NCBI RefSeq assembly: GCF_000171235.2
Contig: NZ_ABEA03000039.1
Location: forward strand, 1-40,664
Length of the DNA stretch: 40,664 nt
Source: Geminisphaera colitermitum TAV2
Lineage (GTDB): Bacteria > Verrucomicrobiota > Verrucomicrobiia > Opitutales > Opitutaceae
Direction of reading: 5' to 3'
Under the pieces are notes generated by a model. It was not told the DNA's origin and did no database searches. It saw nothing but the letters and a program-made list of their open reading frames with translations. This document shows positions 23,068 through 31,821 of the stretch, piece after piece. A program made the position numbers and the translations under genes. How positions within the stretch are numbered: position 1 is the stretch's first letter; each line of letters opens with the position of its first letter.

Positions 23068-24141
23068 TCAAACCAAGCTTGATATGTGCTGGAACTGTTC
23101 CCAGCCCGTTGCCTCCTGCGCGATGCGTTGGTCGGTTGCCAGCAAGGAGGCGACTGGTGCGATCAGGTCGGGAGACAACCAGTTCAATGCCTGTTTCCAG
23201 TCCGCTTTTCCGATCTCGACAACAGGTGTCTGTCCGGCATCCGGATCTGGCAAGGGAGGATTCGTTGCTCCTTGCCGGAGCAACATCCGGTAACATGCCC
23301 CGGCGGGTGACAATGTGGCGGCTCCTTCGTTTTTGAGGGTTCGCGAGAGGTTCCACGGTATCAGGATGCCGCTGCGGTCGATGTCTCCAAAATAAAAATA
23401 ACGGATTCTTGGATGCGCGATCTGGTGCAGGAGAAAATGACTGATCTTCTGCGCTTCTTTGCCACGTCCATACACGACAAAACGGAATTGCAGGTGGTCA
23501 CGGTTCCAACGGGCAATGGTGTCAAATGTGGCTTCGTTTTCGACGATGATGACGTCACCGGAGGCTTCGGGAAATGTCAGGTGAACGGGCACCAAGGGCA
23601 CTATGTAGCAGCGCAGTTGATCGAGTGTCAGACGTCCGGGTTTTCCGAGTTGGCCGTCAAGGAGTGTTTCGAGGCGTTTTTCGTTTTTGAAGATTTCGTA
23701 AGAGCGTTCCTTGACGGGAACAAGGGGCCGGGTGGCGGCATCGGGGCGGCGGAAAAATTCATTGAGCGCAAGCAGCTCGGTAGCGTCCGGCGGGTTCCGG
23801 AACGAAGCGATAAAACTCATCGGCAGTGTCCACGGAAATGTGCGGTGATCGAAAGTGGGAGCGGTGTTTATCGCGGTGTTTGCGGACGGAAAACGGACGA
23901 AGCTAGGGAGGGGGGGGAGGGCGGTGCGATCGAAGCATGTTGAGGTTGCGGGCAATGTGATCTGTTGGGCGTCGGCAAGCGTTTTGAGCGCAAGGGCGAG
24001 TTGTTTGCGCGCAGTGATGTGGGTTTGCAGGTCTGGATTGGCACGAAAAAAACAGTCTTGGATTTGTGCCAGTTCGAGGGTGAGACGGCCGTCTGCGGCG
24101 CGCTTCATCCGAGTCAAAAAATCCTGCTCACGTTTTGTCAT
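23068..24141 (-). CDS. jetD: Wadjet-type JetD: Toprim-domain nuclease subunit
   Basis: 357 residues; the ATG overlaps the jetC stop by ATGA. The N-terminal half is a helical/winged-helix arm (residues 1 to about 170). The C-terminal half contains a Toprim-like core: the acidic strand VIIVENEATFDTIARWN (Glu) and the D-x-D motif RYFYFGDIDRSGILIPWNLS, as in the topoisomerase-VI-like JetD proteins. In characterised Wadjet systems JetD cuts small circular plasmids after JetABC loop extrusion. The gene is last in the jetA-B-C-D operon. A G8 tract (23910-23917) encodes prolines in frame. The identity rests on these motifs and on the operon; the exact Wadjet type is not assigned. Confidence 0.82.
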   Translation of the reverse strand: MTKREQDFLTRMKRAADGRLTLELAQIQDCFFRANPDLQTHITARKQLALALKTLADAQQITLPATSTCFDRTALPPLPSFVRFPSANTAINTAPTFDHRTFPWTLPMSFIASFRNPPDATELLALNEFFRRPDAATRPLVPVKERSYEIFKNEKRLETLLDGQLGKPGRLTLDQLRCYIVPLVPVHLTFPEASGDVIIVENEATFDTIARWNRDHLQFRFVVYGRGKEAQKISHFLLHQIAHPRIRYFYFGDIDRSGILIPWNLSRTLKNEGAATLSPAGACYRMLLRQGATNPPLPDPDAGQTPVVEIGKADWKQALNWLSPDLIAPVASLLATDQRIAQEATGWEQFQHISSLV

Positions 24142-27100
24142 GTGTCGGTGTCAGTTATCCCTGTGTGTGTGGTCGGAGGGGGGGGGGACATGCTTTTTCC
24201 AAACGAAGCGACGCGCAGGGTGTTGGGGTCGTGTTGGTGTTCCTCGGTGCTGACGACTTCGACGATGTTGGCTCCGGTGTCGGGGTTGATGGAGGTGTTT
24301 CTCATGCGGATGATTTTGGGGAAGCCGGCGAGCGCGTTGAAGTCGTCGATGCCGGTGCCGCAGATGTATTGGACGCCCATGCGGGTGGCCATGTTGACTT
24401 GCAGGTCAACGAAGTCGGGGAGGTTGGCTTTGCCGAGCGGGTTGTCGAGGAGGAGGAAGCCGGAGTCTTCGAGCAGGCTGGTGGCGCGGGCACGGCGTTG
24501 GGCGCGGAGTTTTACGATGATACAGTAGAGAATGATGGCGGCGGTGACTTGTTCGCCGCCGGAAAAGTTTTTGAGTTTGAGGATGTCGTGATGGCCGAGG
24601 CGGAGGGTGTATTCGGGTTTCAGAATTTTGACGTCGATCTGGCCGCGTCCGGCAATGGCGATGAGGCAATGGTAGGCGAGCTTGGCTCCGGTGGGGATGG
24701 TTTTCGGGTTCTTGGGGTCGATCCATTCGGAGAGTGTTTTGTCGAGAAGAACGCGGCGTTCGGCGGTGTCATTTTTTTGGGGGATGTTGATGCGGAGGAA
24801 GTGTTGGCCGGCCCAGACGTCCATGTTTTCGGGCATGATGCTGCGGGCAACGGCAGCGCGGAGGACGGAGGCGGCCTGGCGTTCGCAGTCGTCCATGAGT
24901 TTGAGGACGTTCTGGCGGTTGCCTTCAAAGGAGGCGAGTTCGTCGTCGATGGAGGCGGCGTGGTCCCTGAGTTCTGTAATTAATTCTTCGATACGTGACT
25001 CGATTTCCGCACGGGGGATGATGCGAAATTGTTCAACGAGATTGATGGTGCGGCCAATGAGTTCGGGGTGGTTAAAGAGGGTGAGGTAATGGTCGGCGTA
25101 GATTTCCTTGGCTTTTTCCTGGGCTTTGCCGAGGTCGCTTTGACAGGTGTCATAATCGTTGGCGAGGGTTTTGGCGATTTCGTAATCAGCGACGTCGTCG
25201 TCGGAGAAATCGTTTGTGGGAGCTTCGGTTTCTTCGTTGTCCACGAGGCGTTCGAGAATGGGCGGAATTTGATCATAACGGCCTCGCTTACCTTTGAGGT
25301 CGTTGAGGATGGGGCGGATGCGGCCGAGGTTTGCATCGGCGTCCTGTTCGCTGGCTTCGGATTGTTGGGCTGCGTCCGCGCAATGTTGCGCGTTGGTTTT
25401 GGCTTGTTCGGAATTTTTGGGGTTTCCGAGTGTGGGGTGAAATTGTTCAGCGAGGGTTTGTGCGCGGGTAAGGGGGGGAGGAGCTTCTTTTTCCGCCGCG
25501 TTTTTTTCGTTTTCGCGAATGGCGGCAGTCCTGTCTGCGGTGGCAACTTGTTTGTTTTGGTTTTCAATGGCGCGGAGAAGGTCGGGTTCTTGCAGGGCAA
25601 GATTGATGTCGTCTTGCGGGGGCTTGACGGGGTCGCGTTCCTGCTCGGTTTTCAGGGTGTCGATCTTGTCCTGTTCGCCTTCGATTTTTCCGTCGTAGTA
25701 GTCGGCCTTGACGCGTTGTTCGTAACTTTGGCGGAGCGTGTTGAAGCGTTGATAGAGACTGTCGATGTCGTCGCCAGCATCGGGTTCGGGATCGAGGCCG
25801 ATGTATTGCTCGGGGAGAGCGCGTTTTTGGCTGTCGATTTTTTGGAGGTCGGAATTTTTCTGAATGATTGCTTCGTCGATTTGGGGGACGCGGTCTTTGA
25901 TTTTCTGAAGGCTGTGTCTGGTTTTTTCCTGGGCCTGCGCGAGTATCCGAAGTTTGGCTTCGAGTTGTGCCGCTTCTTCCCGTTTGGCGGGGATTTTTTG
26001 TTCGTAACTGGTGACAAAATTGCGGGCTTGTTGCTGTTGGTTGCGGAGGGTGCGGGCGGTGATGTCGTGGTGTGATTTTTGTTCGCGGAGTTTTCTGGTA
26101 CCTTCGTCGAGCTTGGTGATCCCGTTGTCGAGGGTTTCAATGGCTTGCTGCTGGCGGGTTTCGAGGTCTTTGAGTTTTTGGTGTTCGATCCGTTTTTCGG
26201 ATACAGCGGCAGCGGGGTGGTTTTTTATGAAATCCGCAAGGCGCGCGTGTGTGTCCGTGGTGGCGCGGTGGTCTTTGTACAGTTGTCGGATTTCCTCGTC
26301 GTTTTTTCCAGCGCGATTCCGGACTCGGCCTAGATTTATTTTGGCGGTTTCGGCGTTAAAAAATCCTTTTTCTTCGGGGAGAATAACGTGTCGGTGGGGA
26401 TGGGGAGGGGGGGGGGAGGCAATGTCATCAGGGGTGGCAAGGAGGATGGGGAGGTCGGTGGCATCGGTGGCAACAAGGGATCGGGCGGCTTTGAGTTGGT
26501 CGGGGTTTTGGATGATGATGCCGGAGTAGAGGGCTGGGTGGTTGGCAAGGTGTTGGAGGGCGTCACTGATTTGGCAGTTTTGGCCGAGCCATTGGTAGGC
26601 GGGAAGTGCGGAGGTGACGTTTTCGGCACGGAGTTTTTTCAGGGTGTTCTCGACGCCGGAGGGAGGGGGAAAGGTGTCGCCGGGGTGGGTTTCGCAGTGG
26701 CCGATGATGCGGCGGTCGGCAGCTCCTTCGAGGTTTTTGGCGAGGAGGGCTTGGTGGTGTTCGTTGATTCGTGTCTGGAGGGTGGTGGCGAGTGCGGGGT
26801 TGTGGAGGGCTTGCAGGGTTTTGGCGGGGTCGGTGCTTGTGGGATCAAAGGTGGGGTCGCCAAGTTCGCGGATGATTTCAGGGTCCTTGCGTAGTTGGGT
26901 TGCCTGGTTGTCGATCTGAGCTAGCTGGGCACCGAGTTCGGAGAGTCGGGAAAGGGTGGTCTGGCGTTCGTCTTTTTTTGTATTCAGTTCTACACGACGT
27001 TCGCGAATGAGGGTTTCGTTTTTCTCGATGTCGGCGGCGCATTGGGCGGAGTGTTTTTCGTGGCCTTCGGCGACTTTGCCCCAGCGGGTGATGGCATCTG

Positions 27101-28616
27101 CTCCGGTTTCGGAGGGGGCTTGCAGGATGCCGTCGTTTTGCAGGCGTTGGCGTTCGGTTTCGAGGGTTTCGAAAAATTCCTCGTTGGCGTCGAGTTTGGT
27201 GCGGGCGGCGGATTCGTCGCTGGTTTGCTGGTTTTTTTGATTTTGGAGAGTGGTGTTTTCTTCGCCGAGGCGTTTTTTTTCCGCGCTTAGATCGGCGATG
27301 CTTTTTTCGATTTGGGAGATGCGGGTTTTGAGCAGGGTGAGGAGGCTGCGTCCGAGGCGTTCGAGGAGTTGGCGGTCAGGGGCGTGTTGTTGTTCGATCG
27401 TTTGTTTTTGGCTGAGGAATTGAGCAATTTGGGTTTCGCAGGTTTTGATTTGTTTTTGGCGGTGGGCGGCGGTGAGGGCGGCGTGCCAGGTTTTGGCTTC
27501 GGAGAGTTGTCGTCTGGCGTCGTGGAGGGCGGTTTCGGCTTCGGCGAGGGTGAGGAGTTTTTGGTGGCGTTCGTAGGTTTTTTGCCAGGTGCGGTTTTGT
27601 TGTTTTTCGGCGGTGGCGGTTCTTTTGGCGTTTTCGCTGATTTGCATTTCCGCTTCACGGGCGGTGATGTCGGTCTGGAGTCGGGTGATGTGTTCGGTGA
27701 CGGCGTGGAGGAAACGGGTGGCGCGTTGGCGGTAGGCAAGGCGTTGGCGTTGGTGTTGGGCAACGATGTCGAGTTCGGTTTTGAAGGCGGTGAGGGCGGC
27801 GATGGCGGTTTTGCAGAAGGTGGCGGTGGCGTTGAGGTCGGGGCGGGCGTGGGAGCGTTGGCGGAAGGTGTCGATGGTCTGGCTGATGTCGTCGGCGGGT
27901 TGGGTTTCGTCGGCGAGGTTTTCGGGGGGGGGAGGGGTTTCGTAAGCCATGTCGAGGAGCTTTTCGACAAAGGTTTCGGGGGTTTTGAAGTCGAAGAATT
28001 TAAGGAGGCCTCCTTCGTCGGCGTTCATGAGGAGGTGGGTGCGGTAGATTTCGGGGTCGAGGCCGATGGATTCGAGGTGTTCGCGCCAGTCGGCTTGATG
28101 GGTGGTTTTGTAGAAGGCGATGGTGTCAGGTTTGGCGTTTTCGGAGAGGTTTTGGAGGTGCTGGAGGAAGTGGTCGAGGGAGGTGACGGGGTTGGGAGCG
28201 AGGCCGGTGAGGGGGATGGCGTCCCAAGCGAGGGGGCCGTCGGTGCGGAAGGTGAAAAAGATGCGGGTTTTGTCGCGGCTGGAGGATGAGTTGCGGCGTA
28301 GTGCTTGGCCAATGACACGGCGGGTGCCGAGGGTGGGGAAGTCGAATTCGAGGAGGATGTAGCCTGTCTGGCGTTCGCGGAGGTATTCGTAGATGTCGGT
28401 CTGGCGTCCGTTGTGGCGTCCGAGCCAGTCGTGGGCGTGGGGGAGGAGGGTGCTGTAGAGGAAGGATAGGAGGGTGGTTTTGCCGCCGCCGTTGCGGAGC
28501 CACATGACGGTGTGGGTGGGGGCTCCTGTGGCGTCGCGAAAGTCGAGGGTGACAGGGTTGAAGCGGGCGGAGTCGAGGCCGAGTCCCGTGAGGTGCAGGC
28601 GGTTGAGGCGGGCCAT
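24138..28616 (-). CDS. jetC: Wadjet-type JetC: MukB-like SMC ATPase
   Basis: 1492 residues. The N-terminal head carries Walker A MWLRNGGGKTTLLSFLYST (K46), in which the first Gly of GxxxxGK is Leu. A very long coiled coil follows (about residues 290-1250) with Gln/Lys/Glu-rich stretches and a hinge-like break around 600-760 (RRIIGHCETHPGDTFPPPSG, CQISDALQHLANHPALYSG). The C-terminal head has the signature KNFSGGEQVTAAIILYC near 1350 and Walker B GFLLLDNPLGKANLPDF near 1390, with Asn where most SMC ATPases have the catalytic Glu. It should extrude DNA loops with JetA and JetB. Three G9-G10 tracts (24178, 26407, 27924) encode Pro runs in frame. jetB ends 55 bp upstream; jetD overlaps by four bases. 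Confidence 0.85.
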   Translation of the reverse strand: MARLNRLHLTGLGLDSARFNPVTLDFRDATGAPTHTVMWLRNGGGKTTLLSFLYSTLLPHAHDWLGRHNGRQTDIYEYLRERQTGYILLEFDFPTLGTRRVIGQALRRNSSSSRDKTRIFFTFRTDGPLAWDAIPLTGLAPNPVTSLDHFLQHLQNLSENAKPDTIAFYKTTHQADWREHLESIGLDPEIYRTHLLMNADEGGLLKFFDFKTPETFVEKLLDMAYETPPPPENLADETQPADDISQTIDTFRQRSHARPDLNATATFCKTAIAALTAFKTELDIVAQHQRQRLAYRQRATRFLHAVTEHITRLQTDITAREAEMQISENAKRTATAEKQQNRTWQKTYERHQKLLTLAEAETALHDARRQLSEAKTWHAALTAAHRQKQIKTCETQIAQFLSQKQTIEQQHAPDRQLLERLGRSLLTLLKTRISQIEKSIADLSAEKKRLGEENTTLQNQKNQQTSDESAARTKLDANEEFFETLETERQRLQNDGILQAPSETGADAITRWGKVAEGHEKHSAQCAADIEKNETLIRERRVELNTKKDERQTTLSRLSELGAQLAQIDNQATQLRKDPEIIRELGDPTFDPTSTDPAKTLQALHNPALATTLQTRINEHHQALLAKNLEGAADRRIIGHCETHPGDTFPPPSGVENTLKKLRAENVTSALPAYQWLGQNCQISDALQHLANHPALYSGIIIQNPDQLKAARSLVATDATDLPILLATPDDIASPPPPHPHRHVILPEEKGFFNAETAKINLGRVRNRAGKNDEEIRQLYKDHRATTDTHARLADFIKNHPAAAVSEKRIEHQKLKDLETRQQQAIETLDNGITKLDEGTRKLREQKSHHDITARTLRNQQQQARNFVTSYEQKIPAKREEAAQLEAKLRILAQAQEKTRHSLQKIKDRVPQIDEAIIQKNSDLQKIDSQKRALPEQYIGLDPEPDAGDDIDSLYQRFNTLRQSYEQRVKADYYDGKIEGEQDKIDTLKTEQERDPVKPPQDDINLALQEPDLLRAIENQNKQVATADRTAAIRENEKNAAEKEAPPPLTRAQTLAEQFHPTLGNPKNSEQAKTNAQHCADAAQQSEASEQDADANLGRIRPILNDLKGKRGRYDQIPPILERLVDNEETEAPTNDFSDDDVADYEIAKTLANDYDTCQSDLGKAQEKAKEIYADHYLTLFNHPELIGRTINLVEQFRIIPRAEIESRIEELITELRDHAASIDDELASFEGNRQNVLKLMDDCERQAASVLRAAVARSIMPENMDVWAGQHFLRINIPQKNDTAERRVLLDKTLSEWIDPKNPKTIPTGAKLAYHCLIAIAGRGQIDVKILKPEYTLRLGHHDILKLKNFSGGEQVTAAIILYCIIVKLRAQRRARATSLLEDSGFLLLDNPLGKANLPDFVDLQVNMATRMGVQYICGTGIDDFNALAGFPKIIRMRNTSINPDTGANIVEVVSTEEHQHDPNTLRVASFGKSMSPPPPTTHTGITDTDT

Positions 28617-28647
28617 GTTGTTTGAGGGTGTTTGTGGTTGTCTGGAA

Positions 28648-28671
28648 GGGGGGGGGGGACGTCAGGGCGTG
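28648..28671. repeat. G11 tract and 10-bp tandem repeat in the jetB-jetC gap
   Basis: Eleven G (28648-28658) are followed by GTCAGGGCGT twice (28661-28680), which runs into the jetB stop. This is the only gap in the operon. On the transcribed strand the C-run ends 31 bases before the jetC ATG. Confidence 0.8.
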
Positions 28672-29418
28672 TCAGGGCGTGTGGTTTTGGGTGAGTTCCT
28701 GGGCTTGGTTGAAGGCGTTTTGAAGGTAGGTGCTGGCTTCGCGGACCATGGCGCGCACTTGGATGCGGTAGTGGGGTCGGGCAAAATAGATGTAGTCGCC
28801 GGGATGCAGGGGGTCGGGTTCGCGGCGGAAGATGCCTTCGTCGTGAAAATATTGAACGAGGGCTTTGGTCATGGCGTGGAGGTTTTTTTGTTCGCGGGTG
28901 TTGGCGGCGTTTTCGCGATAGGAGAGGAGGTGGTCGTAGCCGGGGCGAAGGTGGGCGCTTGCAGTGTCTTCGGTGGGGAGGGTGGCGCGGAGGTGTTCGC
29001 AGGTGGTTTTGGCGTATTCGACGAGTTCGGTGATGCGGACGCGGGCACCAAGGGAGGTGGCGTCGTCGGCAAGGGTTTGTTTGTTGGGATAGATGTAGGC
29101 GGCGATGACAAAGAAGAGGAGTCCGTAGGCAATGCGTTCGTCGGGGGAGCGGGTGGCGCGAAAGTCTTTGAGGGTGGGGGCGAAGTTGCTGCCGGGGTGA
29201 ACTTGTATGATGAGGCCGTGGGCGTCGGCAGCTTCGTCAATGAGTTCGAGTTTGAGGCCGGAGGCGATTTGCGTGGCGGCTTCGCGGACGCCGGCAATGG
29301 TGCGGTATTCGTTGATGAGGGTTGCGTATTCGGGTTGGGCTGCAGGGCGGTTTTTGGGAGAGAGGGCGTAGGCGATGAGTTGCGCAGCGTGGTGGATTTC
29401 TTCGGATGTGCAGTTCAT
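28672..29418 (-). CDS. jetB: Wadjet-type JetB: MukE-like subunit
   Basis: 248 residues; its ATG overlaps the jetA stop by ATGA. It is a mostly helical, winged-helix-like protein with no catalytic motifs. Segments include RIAYGLLFFVIAAYIYPNKQ, VRITELVEYAKTTCEHLRA, LHAMTKALVQYFHDEGIFRR and the C-terminal GDYIYFARPHYRIQVRAMV. The helix plus GIFRRE-and-strand pattern in the second half is what I expect of a MukE/JetB wing. In MukBEF-like and JetABC complexes this subunit dimerises and binds the kleisin. Its identity comes chiefly from position between the kleisin-like jetA and the SMC gene; on sequence alone I would call it hypothetical. Confidence 0.72.
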   Translation of the reverse strand: MNCTSEEIHHAAQLIAYALSPKNRPAAQPEYATLINEYRTIAGVREAATQIASGLKLELIDEAADAHGLIIQVHPGSNFAPTLKDFRATRSPDERIAYGLLFFVIAAYIYPNKQTLADDATSLGARVRITELVEYAKTTCEHLRATLPTEDTASAHLRPGYDHLLSYRENAANTREQKNLHAMTKALVQYFHDEGIFRREPDPLHPGDYIYFARPHYRIQVRAMVREASTYLQNAFNQAQELTQNHTP

Positions 29419-30815
29419 GTTTTGTCAACGGGGGGGGGGCGGTGAATGGCGAGGTTGTCTCCGTGGAAGATGGGGTCGTCGAGGTTGCGGTTGTTGAGGG
29501 CGTCGGGATTTGGGGTGGTGTCTTCGGGGATGTTGGTCACGCGAATGGGGGCGTCTTCGGCGAACCATTGGAGGATTTTGAGGCTGAGGTGATGGAGCGC
29601 GTTATCGGAGAGGCCTTGGCGGCGGCCTTCGGTGAGGAGGTTTTGGAGGGTGGTTGGGTGATTGTGCGGGAGGTTTTCAATGAGGGAGCGGGCGGCGGCA
29701 ATGTCGTGTTTAGTGAAGCGTTCGCGAGCGGGTTGTTCTTCGATGCGTTCGGGGGCGGTGTCTTCGGGGGCAGGAGGGGAGGGGGGGGGATTGAGGAGGT
29801 GTTTGTTAACGAGATCGGCGTGGTCGGGTGGTTTGGGGATTTGGAGGGGGAGGAAGAGGTGGGTGTTGTTTTCAATCCATTCGTGGAGTGGGCCGATGGG
29901 GTGCTTGAGGGCGGGGATGAGGGCGTCGGTCTGGGGGTCGAAGATGGCTTGCGGGGAGCGCGGGCGGAATTTTTGGCGGGTTTGTTCGGTACGAAATTTT
30001 TCGTGCGCCCCCATGATTTCGCGAAAGAGGGTGATGTTGTGTTGTCGGGAGCTTTGGAAGATGCCGCGCATGTGGTGGAGGTGCGGGAGGTGCGAGGCGG
30101 CGGGGCCGGTAGTGGTTTCGAGGCGCTGGTCGATGTCAGTGATGTGGGCGATGTCGATCTCGAGGCGTTCGTTCATGTGCTGCCGGGCGTTTTTGATGAT
30201 GGGCATGGTGTCGCGAACGTACTCGACTTCAAAGATGTTGCGTTCGATGGCGGTGAGGGCGCGGCGGATTTTCGTGTGATACTGAATGGTGAGTTTGCGG
30301 GATTCTTCGGCGACGAGGGCGGCGTCTTCAAAGCGGCCGCGTTTCATGTAGTGTTGGTAGGCGGCGTCGCGGGCGGCTTGGCTGGCTTCGAGTTCCACTT
30401 CGAGGCTGGAGAGGAAGAAGTTGATGGCTTGGTTGCTGGCGTCGTAGATGGTTTCGTTTTCCGGGCTTTCGTGCGGATCGATGATTTTGAAGCGGTGTTC
30501 GAGCCATTCCATCGTGCCGTCGTCTTTCTCGAACTGCCAGCGGACGGAGAAGTCGGTGCGTTGTTGTTCGTTGCAGAGGTGCTCAAGGACGAGGGTTGTC
30601 AGGATGTCCGCTTCATGGTCGGTGCAGTCTTGATTGGCGGCACGCAGGGTTGGCAGGGTGGCTTCGAGTAACTGGGTGTAAGTGGCACCTTTGGCAGGGC
30701 TGCCCATTTCGAGGATCACTTTGTCGAGAATGACCATCGCAATGCGGTGGAGGTCGTAGTGCTTTGTGGAGATTCCGGTTTTCGCAAGGCGTGTTGCCTT
30801 GAATGTTTCGAGCAT
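29415..30815 (-). CDS. jetA: Wadjet-type JetA: MukF-like kleisin subunit
   Basis: 466 residues from the ATG at 30815 (MLETFKATRLAKTGISTKHY). The open frame runs back to 31259, but that part is a decayed transposase and an operator-like region. Starts at 30887 and 30905 are possible, though they fall inside the paired palindromes. The N-terminal segment looks like a winged helix (ATYTQLLEATLPTLRAANQD), with DFSVRWQFEKDDGTMEWLEH as the wing. A long helical middle follows (AARDAAYQHYMKRGRFEDAA), and a C-terminal helical domain binds the SMC head. Two G9-G10 tracts (29430-29439, 29781-29789) encode prolines in frame. It is the first gene of the operon. The family call depends on operon context plus this fold pattern. 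Confidence 0.75.
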   Translation of the reverse strand: MLETFKATRLAKTGISTKHYDLHRIAMVILDKVILEMGSPAKGATYTQLLEATLPTLRAANQDCTDHEADILTTLVLEHLCNEQQRTDFSVRWQFEKDDGTMEWLEHRFKIIDPHESPENETIYDASNQAINFFLSSLEVELEASQAARDAAYQHYMKRGRFEDAALVAEESRKLTIQYHTKIRRALTAIERNIFEVEYVRDTMPIIKNARQHMNERLEIDIAHITDIDQRLETTTGPAASHLPHLHHMRGIFQSSRQHNITLFREIMGAHEKFRTEQTRQKFRPRSPQAIFDPQTDALIPALKHPIGPLHEWIENNTHLFLPLQIPKPPDHADLVNKHLLNPPPSPPAPEDTAPERIEEQPARERFTKHDIAAARSLIENLPHNHPTTLQNLLTEGRRQGLSDNALHHLSLKILQWFAEDAPIRVTNIPEDTTPNPDALNNRNLDDPIFHGDNLAIHRPPPVDKT

Positions 30816-30879
30816 GAAGAAGGGGTGCAATACCGTCAGATTCCGAGAACGACGGTTGAGGGATTCACGTCGGTACTGG

Positions 30880-30911
30880 TCATGCATGAGGACTGTTTTC
30901 TTCATGCATGA
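30880..30911. promoter_or_regulatory. Paired TCATGCATGA palindromes before jetA
   Basis: The perfect 10-bp palindrome TCATGCATGA occurs at 30880-30889 and again at 30902-30911, 22 bp centre to centre, so both lie on the same face of the helix. They sit 65-96 bases upstream of the preferred jetA start. This is the layout of a cooperative operator for a dimeric regulator. No regulator gene is adjacent. Confidence 0.55.
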
Positions 30912-30984
30912 ATGGCTGTTGTCAGCTTCAGAAATGCCAGATGAAAAAAATTTACCGAAACAAGGATAAACCACACATGAGCCC

Positions 30985-31394
30985 GTTGCCGCGACTGTCG
31001 GAGACAGCCGCTCGCTCCAAGCAACAAGATTTTCGCGTTTGAGCAGACGCGCTATGGCACTGCGCGAGGGCAGAGCTTGAACTGAGGCGGCAATTTTCGC
31101 GGTCCCAAAAACGGATACTGCGCACGCGGCCTGCTCAATGGCCTGCGGCGTCTGGTTGGCCCGCCGGGTGCGCTTGCGCGCGCACCCGACCAGAGCCTCG
31201 TAGCCGCCAGCCGCAAATTCTCGCACGCCATTTGTAGCCAGTTTTCTGGCTCGGTCCAAACCGACGGCACAGTTCGGAAAAATTACTCTCAGGTAGCAGA
31301 CTCATGGCGATGAACTCGGTTCTGCGGGTGATTGGATCGGCGGTAGCCCATGTCTTTCCACCTGTCACCCCTTTAGCGAGACACCTGTCACCCC
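30985..31394 (-). pseudogene. Decayed IS481-type transposase fragment with left-end repeats
   Basis: In one minus frame (about 31205-31330) the text reads TRRTEFIAMSLLPESNFSEL then CRRFGPSQKTGYKW, the HTH start of IS481-type transposases. After shifts the next pieces are NQTPQAIEQAACAV and later SAIARLLKRENLVAWSERL in another frame (about 31005-31155), with internal deletions. The Asp-Asp-Glu domain is gone. Upstream, CACCTGTCACCCC occurs twice (31359-31371 and 31382-31394, 23 bp apart), probably the transposase-binding repeats of the element's end. The gene-free stretch 30816-31526 holds this remnant, the paired palindromes and the acpP terminator. Confidence 0.75.
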
Positions 31395-31457
31395 ATATGC
31401 GGGACGACACCTCCCTACCGAATAGGATATAGCCTACGACTTTCTTGAAATTGCCCT

Positions 31458-31494
31458 AAAAAAAAACGCGCCCCGCCGGTGAAGGCGGGGCGCG
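31458..31494 (-). terminator. Intrinsic terminator of acpP
   Basis: A perfect 11-bp stem CGCGCCCCGCC / GGCGGGGCGCG (31467-31477 and 31484-31494) with a six-base loop is followed on the minus strand by nine T (31458-31466). It lies 32 bp after the acpP stop. Confidence 0.95.
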
Positions 31495-31526
31495 GGAAAT
31501 GGAGAGCGGATCGGCTGAGGTCAGGC

Positions 31527-31790
31527 TCAGACCTGAGCAGCCTTGCCCGTGATGTAGTCGATAACCTGACCGACGGTGCGGAGCTTTTCGGCATCAGACT
31601 CAGGGATCTCGCCCTTGATCTCGTCCTTGAACTCTTCCTCGAAGGCCATGATCAACTCGACTGTGTCGAGGGAGTCAGCGCCCAGATCATCCAGAAACGA
31701 TGCCTGCGGGGTGATCTGCTCTTCGTTCACGTTGAGCTGGTTAACGATGATCTCTTTAACGCGTTGTTCGATGGTTTTTTGGTCGGCCAT
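31527..31790 (-). CDS. acpP: Acyl carrier protein
   Basis: 87 residues, acidic, with the start at 31790 ([20 protein letters not shown]). The phosphopantetheine site is [13 protein letters not shown], with Ser40. Helix 3 and the tail ([17 protein letters not shown]) are typical. It carries growing acyl chains in fatty-acid synthesis. fabG lies 31 bp upstream on the same strand, a common pairing, and a strong terminator follows. The extended frame to 31910 falls inside fabG and is not used. Confidence 0.97.
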   Translation of the reverse strand: MADQKTIEQRVKEIIVNQLNVNEEQITPQASFLDDLGADSLDTVELIMAFEEEFKDEIKGEIPESDAEKLRTVGQVIDYITGKAAQV

Positions 31791-31821
31791 GTGTGTATGA
31801 AAACTAGAGGTTGAGAAGGCG

